From a virus, in IMG/VR virus record IMGVR_UViG_3300021376_003159, positions 1 through 51,430 of that record: a stretch of DNA of 51,430 nucleotides; one strand, given 5' to 3'. A model generated the notes under the pieces. It had not been told where the DNA came from, did no database searches, and worked only from the letters and a program-made list of their open reading frames with translations. This document shows, piece by piece, positions 37,170 to 46,903 of the stretch. The position numbers and the translations under genes were made by a program. Each line of letters begins with the position of its first letter. Position 1 is the first letter of the stretch.

Positions 37170-38471
37170 ATGTCACAATATGAGCAGAGGTCTGGTACAG
37201 GCCTAATTCAAGGTATATCAATAAAATCTACAACAACAGATCAGGTTATTGACATATCCAATCTGGTGATTGAGATAAGCTATTTTGAAAGCTTAGATCA
37301 ACCAGCAGCATCAATGACATTAAGTATAATTGATGGTATTGGTTTAAGATCATCTTTACCAATAATTGGTGGTGAAACTATAACTTTTTCATTCTCGGAT
37401 AGCGAAAAGGGGTCCAATCGTATAAGTGGATCAATGCAAATTTATAAAATGACAGGTAAGACAAGAATAAATCCAGGCTCTGATGGTTATGATATTTTTG
37501 CAACTTCACCAGAAATGCTAAGAGACCAATATACCATTATTTCTAATTCGCAAGAATCTTTAAATGTTGGTGATATGGCCAAAAAAATATTTGATGGTAA
37601 TATTGCATCTATATCTGGTAAAAAGCTAACAACATTAGAACCGACAGAGGGTTCATTTGATTCTATCTTTCCTCGAGTTAGTCCATTTACAGCAATGAAT
37701 TATCTCTCTGATGAAGCAAAGTCTGAAGATATCAGAAGTACATCAAATTATTTTTTCTTTGAAAATTCTTTAGGATATCATTTTGCATCATTTCAATACC
37801 TAATGCGTCAGCCAATTAAAAAGGTATTTCATTATCTTGATAGTAAGATACAAGGCGACAAAGCATTTGAGAGAAATCGCGTAGTATCAATTCAAGAAGA
37901 TGTTGGATTTGATATTCTAGAGGGCGTATCTTCGGGTCAATTTGGTACTCAAGTTTTATCAATAGATCCTGTAGCAAAAAGATTTAGATCATCATCATAT
38001 TTGTATAATAAAGATTTTGCAAAATATGATCACTCATCATCTAATCCAAAATTGTCACCTCAATCGGCAAAAACATTTGGATCATCAATATCACGCGAGA
38101 AATTTATAGTATCAAATTCTTATCGCGGTACTATACCATTTGTGACACAGCGAGATGGTGATGCACAAAATGTATTTCGTCGCCGACAAGAATTTTTGGC
38201 TGCTGAAACAGCATCAAAGGCAGAGCTTCTAGCAAATGTAACTAAAATTCTTGTGCATGGTGATAGTAATTTGAATGTTGGTGATACTATAGAAATTAGA
38301 ATACCACAATCTGGTGAGAGCACACTTAGACGCAGACAAACAGACGGGTTTTCTGGTGGTAAATATCTGATAGTCGCATTAGCACACCGTGTAGGACCAA
38401 GAGGTCTTCGTTATGGTACTGCATTAGAATGCGTCAAGGATTCTTATTCACAGCCCGTTGATGGGAGATAA
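37170..38471 (+). CDS. 27: gp27-like baseplate hub protein
   Basis: A 433 aa protein (T4 gp27 is 391 aa). Begins with a tube-like barrel (DQVIDISNLVIEISYFESLDQPAASMTLSI), then middle and second barrel domains (SPFTAMNYLSDEAKS, YFFFENSLGYHFASF). The end is LNVGDTIEIRIPQSGE and GGKYLIVALAHRV, the pattern shared by gp27, VgrG and Mu gp44 hub proteins. It forms the trimeric hub that carries the gp5 spike, which is encoded next. Confidence 0.82.
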   Translation: MSQYEQRSGTGLIQGISIKSTTTDQVIDISNLVIEISYFESLDQPAASMTLSIIDGIGLRSSLPIIGGETITFSFSDSEKGSNRISGSMQIYKMTGKTRINPGSDGYDIFATSPEMLRDQYTIISNSQESLNVGDMAKKIFDGNIASISGKKLTTLEPTEGSFDSIFPRVSPFTAMNYLSDEAKSEDIRSTSNYFFFENSLGYHFASFQYLMRQPIKKVFHYLDSKIQGDKAFERNRVVSIQEDVGFDILEGVSSGQFGTQVLSIDPVAKRFRSSSYLYNKDFAKYDHSSSNPKLSPQSAKTFGSSISREKFIVSNSYRGTIPFVTQRDGDAQNVFRRRQEFLAAETASKAELLANVTKILVHGDSNLNVGDTIEIRIPQSGESTLRRRQTDGFSGGKYLIVALAHRVGPRGLRYGTALECVKDSYSQPVDGR

Positions 38472-38474
38472 AAT

Positions 38475-39713
38475 ATGCCGGTACGTGATGATGAGTGGTT
38501 AGGCACAAATGGCTTTACATGGTTTATGGGAATTGTAGAAGATCGTAATGATCCTTTACGTGTCGGCCGTGTTCGTGTGAGATGTTATGGGTGGCATACA
38601 TCAGATAAAACCGATCTTCCTAAGGAATCTCTTCCTTGGGCTCAAGTTATGGTTCCAACATCATCCGCATCTACCAGTGGTATTGGTAGTTCCCCAACAG
38701 GTCTAGTGGAAGGTTCTTGGGTTATCGGTTTTTTTCTAGATGGTAATAAAGCGCAGCAGCCCATGGTCATGGGAACTTTTCACGGTGTTCCCGGTGATGC
38801 ATCAGCTGATAATGAAGGATTTAATGACCCAAATGGTACATATCCGCTAGCACAAGGCACACCTGATACATCTGCACTTGCCGCTGGTGGCCAAGAATAT
38901 ATCGGGCATATGAATACAAGAGATCGTATTGCAAGTAGAGTAACTGAAATTCCAGAAGCTGCAATTCGTGCAACATCCTCTGTAACATATGATGATGCGG
39001 AACCCGTATATGAAACTCCAACTTGGAATCAGCCAGAAATACATGCAACAACTACACCACCTCGTTACCCATTCAATCATGTACGCACAACTGAATCGGG
39101 TCATATTTTTGAAATTGATGATACCGATGGAGCAAGACGAATTCATGAATATCATGCATCTGGTACCAATAGAGAAATAATGGATGATGGTACAAGAGTT
39201 ACTAGAATAGTTGGTGATGATTATGAGATTGTAGTCAAAGACAAAAAGGTGTTGATATTTGGTGAATGTAGTGTCACCATTCAAGGTGATGCGCGAGTGA
39301 GAATTGATGGTAATATGGTGCATGAAGTATTGGGAAATTATCATCTTCATGTTGTTGGTAATATGACGTCTAAGATTGAAGGTAATCAAGAAACTGAGGT
39401 ATTAGGTTCAGCAGTATCACAAATCAATGCAAATGATTCTAAGACTGTTGGTGGTAATAGAACCAGAGGTGTTGGTGGAACGGTGACAGAAAACTATGCA
39501 TCTACTCATGATTATACTGCTGGTGGTAATGTGACAAATATTATTAACGGCACAGTATTAACTGCATCTCTTGGTAAAATGACTCAGGTATCAGCAGGTG
39601 ATATTGATATTGGGTCTGGTGGCGAAGCATCTATTGCTGGTAGATCATCTTTTACTGCTGGTTCTCCAGGACCAACTACAGTCAAAGGCTCAAGGATTGA
39701 TCTAAACCCATGA
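38475..39713 (+). CDS. 5: gp5-like central spike protein without lysozyme domain
   Basis: A 412 aa protein (T4 gp5 is 575 aa). The N-terminal OB-fold is clear: FMGIVEDRNDPLRVGRVRVRCYGWH, LPWAQVMVPT and GSWVIGFFLDG (residues 15-95). The region where T4 gp5 carries its T4L-like lysozyme is only a low-complexity linker here. From about residue 195 the chain turns into a beta-helix spike (HIFEIDDTDGARRI, RIDGNMVHEVLGNYHLHVVGN, and repeating GN/GG turns) as in gp5C and VgrG. Overlaps the next gene by 4 bases. Confidence 0.88.
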   Translation: MPVRDDEWLGTNGFTWFMGIVEDRNDPLRVGRVRVRCYGWHTSDKTDLPKESLPWAQVMVPTSSASTSGIGSSPTGLVEGSWVIGFFLDGNKAQQPMVMGTFHGVPGDASADNEGFNDPNGTYPLAQGTPDTSALAAGGQEYIGHMNTRDRIASRVTEIPEAAIRATSSVTYDDAEPVYETPTWNQPEIHATTTPPRYPFNHVRTTESGHIFEIDDTDGARRIHEYHASGTNREIMDDGTRVTRIVGDDYEIVVKDKKVLIFGECSVTIQGDARVRIDGNMVHEVLGNYHLHVVGNMTSKIEGNQETEVLGSAVSQINANDSKTVGGNRTRGVGGTVTENYASTHDYTAGGNVTNIINGTVLTASLGKMTQVSAGDIDIGSGGEASIAGRSSFTAGSPGPTTVKGSRIDLNP

Positions 39714-40519
39714 CAACACCTCAGGAATTACAAAACGCACTAACATCTAATCCAGCAATAACCAATGCTGCACAATCGGCTTTATCATCAGGTTGTGGTA
39801 TTGGCGCTGCTCTATCAGAAGTTAGATCGGCCATAACTTCTGCAACAACTGCTATCAACGGTGCAATACAAACCGCGACCGACATAGTGGCATTTGTTCA
39901 AAATTTACCAGCATTGATGACTGCTCAGGTAACAGCAGTAATTTCATCGGCTGTGTCTAATATCTTAGGGCCAGTGCAAGAATTAGCAAACCAACTTCAA
40001 CAAGAAATTGCATCACTTGTAAGTCTGATAAATGACCCAATTGGATTTTTATCACAATATCTTAGAATACAGCTATTATTTCCCAATATTGATTTGAATG
40101 GTCTACTCAATAATATATTATCTGGTATTAGCATATGTCAAGCATCTGCTACTGCGACCGCACAACCAGCTGAACATCCACCATCAAATCAACCAGCGCA
40201 AGCTGCACCTGCACCAACACCAATTCCATCAGCACCTGCAGTTGAAGTTTCACCAAATAGTTCAACACCTGCTCAAACTCGAATTGCTAGAGAAGAATTG
40301 GCAGCATTACCATCATCCGCACCAACTATTACCACAGCTGAACAAGATGCGTTAAATTTTCGATTAGAAACTGCACAATTAAGAATCGATAGACAGAGAT
40401 TGGGACTACAATTAGCTTATACTCAATCACCTGAAATTAGAGAACAGCTAACCGGTCAAATGCAAGAATTGCAAGATAGAATAGATGCTAGAACTTTGTC
40501 ATCTGAGAGCGTTCGATGA
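39710..40519 (+). CDS. helical, Ala/Pro-rich baseplate-region protein (269 aa)
   Basis: ATGA overlap with the spike gene. Residues 15-110 are amphipathic Ala/Ser/Thr-rich helices (AITSATTAINGAIQTATDIVAFVQ); 150-200 is a Pro/Ala-rich linker (HPPSNQPAQAAPAPTPIPSAP); the end is a charged coiled coil (LRIDRQRLGLQLAYTQ). No PAAR fold is seen although it follows gp5. It may be a minor virion or assembly protein. No family recognised. Confidence 0.6.
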   Translation: MTTPQELQNALTSNPAITNAAQSALSSGCGIGAALSEVRSAITSATTAINGAIQTATDIVAFVQNLPALMTAQVTAVISSAVSNILGPVQELANQLQQEIASLVSLINDPIGFLSQYLRIQLLFPNIDLNGLLNNILSGISICQASATATAQPAEHPPSNQPAQAAPAPTPIPSAPAVEVSPNSSTPAQTRIAREELAALPSSAPTITTAEQDALNFRLETAQLRIDRQRLGLQLAYTQSPEIREQLTGQMQELQDRIDARTLSSESVR

Positions 40520-40528
40520 TATTATCTT

Positions 40529-40536
40529 AATAAATA
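40529..40536 (+). promoter_or_regulatory. possible late promoter of gp25
   Basis: AATAAATA in TTAATAAATATG, 22 nt before the ATG at 40558. A second element, CATAAATG at 40540, is too close to the start. Confidence 0.4.
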
Positions 40537-40557
40537 TGCCATAAATGGAGAGCTTAG

Positions 40558-40956
40558 ATGGCCGGTGCTATAAAAACCCCAATCTATAAAGATTTTGATC
40601 TGAATATGAAGATGCACCCGGTTACCGGTAAGCTCATTGTGCGTAAGAATTCTGATGCTGTAAAACAGGCAGTTAAATCATTAGTTTTAACAGACAAAGG
40701 CGAAAGACCATTTCGTCCTTTATTTGGTTCTGATATCAGATATAGATTATTTGATCTAATGGATCCATCATTGGAAATGAATGTGCAAACTGATATTGAA
40801 TATGCTATCGAAAGCTATGAAGAACGGGCCCAGTTACTCGGTGTTGGTGTTGACGCCGACCCTGATACAAATAATCTGAGAATAAACATATCATTTTCAA
40901 CTAGAAATTCAGAAGCACCAGCTAGCGTCTCATTGACCTTGGAGGCCATACGTTAA
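40558..40956 (+). CDS. 25: gp25-like baseplate wedge protein
   Basis: A 132 aa protein, the same length as T4 gp25. Signature is YKDFDLNMKMHPVTGKLIVRKNSDAVKQAVKSLVLTDKGERPFRP (seen as KDFDL, DAVKQAVKSLVLT and GERPFRP), then GSDIRYRLFD and the terminal strand SASVSLTLEAIR. This is the universal sheath-initiating wedge protein, with relatives in type VI secretion (TssE). GGAGAGC precedes the ATG; it overlaps gp6 by one base. Confidence 0.95.
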   Translation: MAGAIKTPIYKDFDLNMKMHPVTGKLIVRKNSDAVKQAVKSLVLTDKGERPFRPLFGSDIRYRLFDLMDPSLEMNVQTDIEYAIESYEERAQLLGVGVDADPDTNNLRINISFSTRNSEAPASVSLTLEAIR

Positions 40957-42803
40957 TGGCTGCAAACAGCGCAATCACCGTCACTGGTCTAGACTTTGAT
41001 ACCATCAGGCTAAATCTGCGTAATTTTATAGCAGGTCGTCCAGACTTTGCTGATTTTGATTTTGAAGATTCCGCGATAGGTACACTACTAGACCTTCTAG
41101 CATATAATACATATTATATGGCCTTCTATGCAAATATGGCGGCAAATGAATCATTTCTAGATACGGCGCAGATTTATGAGAATGTGGTATCAAGAGCTAA
41201 GATGCTTGGTTATACACCAACCTCTGCTCGCGGTGCTACGGCCAATGTATTGATTAGCTTTTCTACTGTTGCCAATTCTACATTTAGAACAATTAATATT
41301 GCAAAAGATACACAGTTTCGTACGACAGTAAATGGTGTATCATATAGCTTTGTTACACCGCAATCTTATCCGATATATGCAAATTCAACAAATGGATTCC
41401 GTGGTCATATTCAAATAACTGAAGGCACACCATTAACACATCTCTATTTGTTTACTGCGGCCAATACCTCATTTGTATTACCGAATGCAAATACTGATAC
41501 CTCAAGTATTGTGGTCAGTGTAACTACTGCTGGTAATACGCAAACCTACTCACAAGTTTCTGATCTTAAAGCTGTAAATTCAACTTCTCGTGTATTTTTT
41601 GTCGAGCCTGATCGCAATAAGCTTTATAAAATCAGCTTTGGTGATAATATACTAGGTAAGAAGCCATCTTTTAATAGCACAGTAACGGTATCATATCGTG
41701 TTAGCAATGGTATTAGACCTAACGGTGCAAATAATTTTACTGCTGTTGGTACAGTTGGTGGTCAAAGCAGCTTTACACTCACAGCCGTAGAGCGGGCAGA
41801 AGGCGGCGCTGAAATAGAAACGGCCGAGTCAATTAAATTTAATGCGCCGCGTCTTTATGAAACGCAAAACCGCGCTGTCACAAAGGAAGATTATAAGAGA
41901 ATTATTCTGCGTGATAATCCGGACCTCTCCGCTGTAAATGTGTGGGGTGGTGAGGAAAATGATCCGCCAATTTTTGGTAAAGTCTATGCTTCCATCAAGC
42001 CTAAGATTGGTACTCTAGTATCGACCAATCGTAAAGAACGTGTTATACTTGGTTTACGATCATATAATGTACAGTCAATTGATATCGAGATAGTTGATCC
42101 AACATATCTTTATATTGTACCGACAATTATTGTAAGATATGATCCGCTTCTTACGACATTGCAACCGTCAGAAATTGCGGTTCGCATTGCAAATAAGATC
42201 ATAGCTTATGAATCTACAAATCTAAATCGCTTTGATGGTAGATTTAGATTTTCAAAATTTCTAAGCAGCATCGATACCGCCGATGCTTCTATTGTGTCAA
42301 GCACGGGCAAGATTGAAGCTCAGAAAAAGTTTCTACCGTCAATAACAACATCAAATACATATCGCATTCCATTCAATCGAATGATTTTTCATCCAAGCGA
42401 TGGATATCAAACGGCAGTATCATCAACCGCATTTACTACAGATGGCCTAACAACATTCTTTGATGATGATGGATTTGGTAATGTAAGAATTTATTACTTA
42501 TCTCAAGGCACCAGAACTTATATCAAGTCTGTTGGAACCATAGATTATGTAACAGGTCTTATAACTCTGAATGCATTTGCTCCAACCGCAGTTGCAAATA
42601 GTAGTGAAATTGATATTAGAGTTGAACTTGATGATTATAATATCTCACCAGTAAGAAATCAAATTCTATTAATAGCTGGTGCCAAGATAACTCTGATAAA
42701 TGATAATACTGGAGCAATTGATGCTCGACTTGATACAGTTAGCACAGTTGGTAACAGTGCTACATTAGGTGCGACATCAATCTCACAGCTGACGATATAT
42801 TAA
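40956..42803 (+). CDS. 6: gp6-like baseplate wedge protein
   Basis: A 615 aa protein (T4 gp6 is 660 aa). N-terminus has DFDFEDSAIGTLLDLLAYNTYYMAFYANMAANESFLDTAQ, with quoted parts SAIGTLLDLLAYN and NESFLDTAQ being diagnostic of gp6/TssF-like baseplate proteins. The centre has RAEGGAEIETAESIKFNAPR, TKEDYKRIILRDNPD and VWGGEEN, the wedge-ring segment also found in Mu/P2 gpJ. It forms the iris-like ring of the baseplate. Confidence 0.93.
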   Translation: MAANSAITVTGLDFDTIRLNLRNFIAGRPDFADFDFEDSAIGTLLDLLAYNTYYMAFYANMAANESFLDTAQIYENVVSRAKMLGYTPTSARGATANVLISFSTVANSTFRTINIAKDTQFRTTVNGVSYSFVTPQSYPIYANSTNGFRGHIQITEGTPLTHLYLFTAANTSFVLPNANTDTSSIVVSVTTAGNTQTYSQVSDLKAVNSTSRVFFVEPDRNKLYKISFGDNILGKKPSFNSTVTVSYRVSNGIRPNGANNFTAVGTVGGQSSFTLTAVERAEGGAEIETAESIKFNAPRLYETQNRAVTKEDYKRIILRDNPDLSAVNVWGGEENDPPIFGKVYASIKPKIGTLVSTNRKERVILGLRSYNVQSIDIEIVDPTYLYIVPTIIVRYDPLLTTLQPSEIAVRIANKIIAYESTNLNRFDGRFRFSKFLSSIDTADASIVSSTGKIEAQKKFLPSITTSNTYRIPFNRMIFHPSDGYQTAVSSTAFTTDGLTTFFDDDGFGNVRIYYLSQGTRTYIKSVGTIDYVTGLITLNAFAPTAVANSSEIDIRVELDDYNISPVRNQILLIAGAKITLINDNTGAIDARLDTVSTVGNSATLGATSISQLTIY

Positions 42804-42804
42804 T

Positions 42805-45285
42805 ATGGCAATTTCAGGCGCCGAAGAAATCTTCAAGAAAATATCACCTCTTATCGAGGCACAATTTCCTGCATTTCTTCGCGATGAAGGGCCGCGCTTT
42901 GTTTCATTTCTAAAAGCATATTATGAATTTCTAGAGCAGTCTGGCCAGACCGTAGATGTAACACGCAGTCTAGTTGAATATCAAGATATTGATCGTACAT
43001 TGGATTCTTTTGTGGAATATTTCCGCAAAGAATTTATGTTGAATATACCAAAAGATGTGCTAGCCGACAAGAGATTGTTGGTAAAGCATATTAGAGATTT
43101 TTATAGAACAAGAGGGTCAAAATTTTCATATGACTTTCTATTCTATGCATTATTCAATAAACAGATTGAGATTATCTATCCTGGCGATTACATTCTAAGA
43201 GCATCTGATGGTCGTTGGGTTAAAGAGACAATTCTTCGTGTTGGTAATCCATTTTCAATTCTACCAAAAAATTTTGATGGTAGAAATATAGTTGGTACTC
43301 AATCTGGCGCTACGGCTCGTGTGCAAAAAGTTACACAAGTTGTTGTTTTAGGACATCCGCTATTTGAGCTGCTTGTTGAAAACGTAGTCGGATCATTTGT
43401 TGACGGTGAAACGGTTACCGATGATCTAGGTAATACAGCAACCATTACATCAGCATTTGGTAGCTTGATTGGTATTGAAGAAGTTGTAGATTCCGGAGCG
43501 TTTCATCAATCGGGTGATGATGTTGTTATCACATCATCTGGCGCTACTGCCGCGGCCAGGGTGGCTGCCACAAATGATCAAGGACCTGTAACATTTCGTA
43601 TCAATAGAGGTGGTAGTGGTTATCGTTTAGGTCAAACTGTCATTGCAATAGAAGGTGGATCCGGTACTGGCGCGGCCGCTGTGGTTACATCTCTTTCTAA
43701 TACAACATTTGTTAGTCTGAATACAAATCAAATTGGTGCCTTACAAAATGTTGTTCTCAATACAGGATCTACATTTGTTTCTCTTGGTACTAATTCTGCT
43801 GCTGTATCGGCAAATCTTGCTGCGGCTAATATATCATCACAGCTAGTGACATCATTGAATTTTGCAAATTCAGTTGCTGGTACAATTAATGCAATATCCG
43901 TAACAAGTGTTGGTAAAAATTATGTTCCTGAATTACCAACAGTAACTGTTACAGATCAGGTTGTATTTGAGCAAGCTTTACCTGGTCAAAATGGACAATT
44001 TAAGGGTGGTGATGCTGTCATTGCTGTCATACGAGCACCAGGTGCAATTACACGACTTGAGGTAATTTCATCCGATGCATCGTTTGATAAATTTGCTGAT
44101 GCAATTGTTGTCAATTCTCGCGGTGTAGCACCAACTATTGATACTAATACAGATCAAGCTGGTATTACAAGACACACAATCAGAAATACAACATACAATG
44201 CTGATATCAAACCAATTATCTCAGGCGTTATCAATCAGCCGGGTAGATATATTGATACCAAAGGTTTTCTAAGCTGGAATATGAGATTACAAGATAATGA
44301 TTTCTATCAAGAATATTCATATCTAATTCGAGTGACCGAGATTGTTGACAAATACCGCGATGTAGTTAAGAGAGTATTACATCCTGCGGGTTCTAAGATG
44401 TTTGGTAGCTATCAGTTTGTATCAAATACTGTATTGACGCACAATCATGGTTTTGTTTATAGTCAACAAGCACTACTACCAATACCATTAAATGTTAATA
44501 AAGCAATTCTTATGTCTGCAAATGTATCTGTAGACGCACAGGATAGTCAGCCAGTAGGACTAACATTTAATTCGTCTGGTAAAAGAATGTATGTTATTGG
44601 TACAAATCAAGATAAGGTATTTCAATATAAACTAGCAACAGCTTTTGATGTGTCTACAGCAACTTATATGTCTAAGAGCATATCGATTGCAAATACATCT
44701 ACATCTGGCCCAGGTGATACAGAACCACGTGATGTTCAGTTTAATCCTGAGGGCAACACAATGTATATTGTTGGTACAACTAGAGATACTGTTTATCAAT
44801 ATTCATTATCAACTGCTTGGGATGTATCAACTGTAACATATTCATCAAAAAGTAAAGATGTTTCTGCACAGGAGACAAATCCTCAGTCGCTTGCATTTAG
44901 CGATGATGGTTATAAGATGTATATTCTTGGTTCAACAAATGACAGCATATTTCAATACACACTATCAATACCATGGGATGTATCAACTGCAACTTATGCA
45001 TCTAAATTCTTATCTGTTACGTCGCAGGAAAATAGTCCATTAGCTATGGCATTTAGTAATGACGGTAAGAAGGTTCTTGTTGTCGGTAGCACAAATGATA
45101 CTGTTTATCAATATTCATTATCAACTGCTTGGGATGTGTCAACGGGCTCTTTTGACAGTAAAAGTTTATATGTTGGTAATCAAGAGGCCGCACCTCATGC
45201 ATTAGCATTAAGCACCGATCAAACCAAAATGTTTATTCTTGGTACAGCAAGTGATATAGTTTATACCTATCAAAGGTCTACCTAG
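42805..45285 (+). CDS. gp7-like baseplate wedge protein with C-terminal beta-propeller repeats
   Basis: An 826 aa protein. The N-terminal about 120 residues (FPAFLRDEGPRFVSFLKAYYEFLEQ, VKHIRDFYRTRGSK) are the known start of baseplate wedge/structural proteins in T4-like marine phages, and the place between gp6 and gp8 is that of T4 gene 7 (1032 aa). The middle carries GATARV and GSGYRLG-type beta repeats. Residues about 570-826 hold five repeats of roughly 50-55 aa with the pattern FS-DG-KMYILGS-NDTVYQYSLSTAWDVSTATY, a YncE/lactonase-like propeller blade. Nearly identical DNA in two repeats (44785 and 45097) indicates recent duplication. The propeller may bind a host-surface ligand. Confidence 0.75.
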   Translation: MAISGAEEIFKKISPLIEAQFPAFLRDEGPRFVSFLKAYYEFLEQSGQTVDVTRSLVEYQDIDRTLDSFVEYFRKEFMLNIPKDVLADKRLLVKHIRDFYRTRGSKFSYDFLFYALFNKQIEIIYPGDYILRASDGRWVKETILRVGNPFSILPKNFDGRNIVGTQSGATARVQKVTQVVVLGHPLFELLVENVVGSFVDGETVTDDLGNTATITSAFGSLIGIEEVVDSGAFHQSGDDVVITSSGATAAARVAATNDQGPVTFRINRGGSGYRLGQTVIAIEGGSGTGAAAVVTSLSNTTFVSLNTNQIGALQNVVLNTGSTFVSLGTNSAAVSANLAAANISSQLVTSLNFANSVAGTINAISVTSVGKNYVPELPTVTVTDQVVFEQALPGQNGQFKGGDAVIAVIRAPGAITRLEVISSDASFDKFADAIVVNSRGVAPTIDTNTDQAGITRHTIRNTTYNADIKPIISGVINQPGRYIDTKGFLSWNMRLQDNDFYQEYSYLIRVTEIVDKYRDVVKRVLHPAGSKMFGSYQFVSNTVLTHNHGFVYSQQALLPIPLNVNKAILMSANVSVDAQDSQPVGLTFNSSGKRMYVIGTNQDKVFQYKLATAFDVSTATYMSKSISIANTSTSGPGDTEPRDVQFNPEGNTMYIVGTTRDTVYQYSLSTAWDVSTVTYSSKSKDVSAQETNPQSLAFSDDGYKMYILGSTNDSIFQYTLSIPWDVSTATYASKFLSVTSQENSPLAMAFSNDGKKVLVVGSTNDTVYQYSLSTAWDVSTGSFDSKSLYVGNQEAAPHALALSTDQTKMFILGTASDIVYTYQRST
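44785..45145. repeat. propeller-blade coding repeat
   Basis: A 41-base identical stretch occurs at 44785-44825 and 45097-45137 (starting GATACTGTTTATCAATATTC), with one mismatch just after it, inside the propeller region of the gp7-like gene. Confidence 0.85.
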
Positions 45286-45289
45286 ACCT

Positions 45290-45297
45290 GATAAATA
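45290..45297 (+). promoter_or_regulatory. possible late promoter of gp8
   Basis: GATAAATA, 22 nt before the ATG at 45319, placed like the other late-type elements. Confidence 0.45.
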
Positions 45298-45318
45298 ATC
45301 GAACTAGGAAAAGGTTAG

Positions 45319-46887
45319 ATGACAAATAGAATCACCCCATTTTTTAGATTGAATACTGCAGATCAGTTGAAGGAATCATTTGATGAACCTTCTCCTACTC
45401 GGCTTTATATGTTTGTTGGTAGGGTGACACCTTTTGCCAATGATTCATTACCACCTGCAATAACAAATACACAATTTACTACAGAATTTGATGTATATAA
45501 AGACATGATTGCAATGAAACGTATCAATTCAAATGATATTATATCTGTTGTACCACGATATAGCTGGACAAATAATACTGTCTTTACTCAATATAATGAT
45601 AAAACTGCAAATTTTTATGACAAAAATTTTTATATCATTACTTCAGAAAACAACGTTTATAAATGTATTGATAATCATAGCGGCGCAGCATCAACCGAAG
45701 AGCCTTCGGGGATTAGCACATCAATTATTAGCACGGCCGATGGATATCGTTGGAAATTCTTATTTGCTGTTACTACAGCCGATGCACAAAAATTCTTAAC
45801 ATCAACTTATATTCCAGTAAGACAGCTAACTGCCAATAACGGAAGCGCACAGTGGTCCGTGCAGCAAGCCGCATCTAATGGTTCCATAGATCATGTGGTG
45901 GTAACATCAAATGGCAGCGGATATTTAAGTACATCAAATACATTTTTTTCTATAACTAATTCAACGACTGTAAGATTACAAACAAATGCATTGCAGATTG
46001 ATGGTGCATATACAGGATCAACACTTTATATTTCTTCAGGTCTTGGTATTGGTCAGCTAAGACGTATTACAAAATATATTGGTACCGGCCGTATTGTAAC
46101 CGTCAATGGTGCATTTACAATTACACCAAACACTTCATCAACATATTCAATTGCGCCCACTGCTCTAATCACCGGTGATAGTGGAGCCACGGCCGCAATT
46201 AGAGCTACGGCCCATGTGTCTAATACATTTGGTGGTCAAGTTCGTAAAATTACTATAGTAACCAACGGCCGCAGCTACTCATTTGCAAATGTTGTCATTA
46301 CGGCAAATACGACATATGGTTCTGGTGCGGCAGCACAAGCTGTGATATCTCCAAGAGGTGGTCATGGTAGTAATGCTCGCAATGAACTAAATGCTAAAGA
46401 CTTGATGCTTTCAATATCCGTATCTGGTGGCGAGTCAAATACATTTCCTACAAATAATGATTTTAGAACAGTTGGTATTATTAGAGATCCTAAGCTCAGA
46501 AGCGGACCTTCGGCAAATGCTTCGGTAATTGATCAATGTCATCGTATTGTATTGCAAAATGTTACTGGTGACTATACTGCCGACGAAGTTGTAACTGGTG
46601 GAACAAGTGGTGCGAAAGCTAGAGTTGTTTATTTTGCAAATACTAATGCAGCTAAATCAAAAGGTATTCTTAGAGTAATACGGTTATCAACAAATGGTAT
46701 TGGTCAAGGATTTGCACAAACCGAAACATTGACATCAGCCTCTTCTGGTGTAACAGCTACTATTATCAATGCCGTAAAGCCCGCTATTAGAGAAAATACT
46801 GGAGATGTCTTATACATAGAAAGCAATCCGCCAATTGTCAGAAAACCAGATCAACTTGAAGAATTTAGATTTGTCGTGACGTTTTAA
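45319..46887 (+). CDS. 8: gp8-like baseplate wedge protein
   Basis: A 522 aa protein, longer than T4 gp8 (334 aa) as in marine T4-like phages. The start RITPFFRLNTADQLKESF and the blocks LYMFVGRVTPFAND, FYDKNFYIITSENNVYKCIDN and GYRWKFLFAVTTADAQKFLTS are diagnostic. The inserted middle part has beta-rich GSGY and GATAAI segments resembling those in the gp7-like protein. The end is REFR-type: PDQLEEFRFVVTF. gp8 holds the outer wedge and contacts gp7 and gp10. AAAAGG precedes the ATG. Confidence 0.87.
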   Translation: MTNRITPFFRLNTADQLKESFDEPSPTRLYMFVGRVTPFANDSLPPAITNTQFTTEFDVYKDMIAMKRINSNDIISVVPRYSWTNNTVFTQYNDKTANFYDKNFYIITSENNVYKCIDNHSGAASTEEPSGISTSIISTADGYRWKFLFAVTTADAQKFLTSTYIPVRQLTANNGSAQWSVQQAASNGSIDHVVVTSNGSGYLSTSNTFFSITNSTTVRLQTNALQIDGAYTGSTLYISSGLGIGQLRRITKYIGTGRIVTVNGAFTITPNTSSTYSIAPTALITGDSGATAAIRATAHVSNTFGGQVRKITIVTNGRSYSFANVVITANTTYGSGAAAQAVISPRGGHGSNARNELNAKDLMLSISVSGGESNTFPTNNDFRTVGIIRDPKLRSGPSANASVIDQCHRIVLQNVTGDYTADEVVTGGTSGAKARVVYFANTNAAKSKGILRVIRLSTNGIGQGFAQTETLTSASSGVTATIINAVKPAIRENTGDVLYIESNPPIVRKPDQLEEFRFVVTF

Positions 46888-46903
46888 GGAATAAGAGGAA
46901 CAG

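Noticed and set aside
38847-39389. Minus-strand 180 aa ORF inside the gp5 gene
   Set aside because: Cys/Ile/Phe-rich antisense of the beta-helix region, without start signals.
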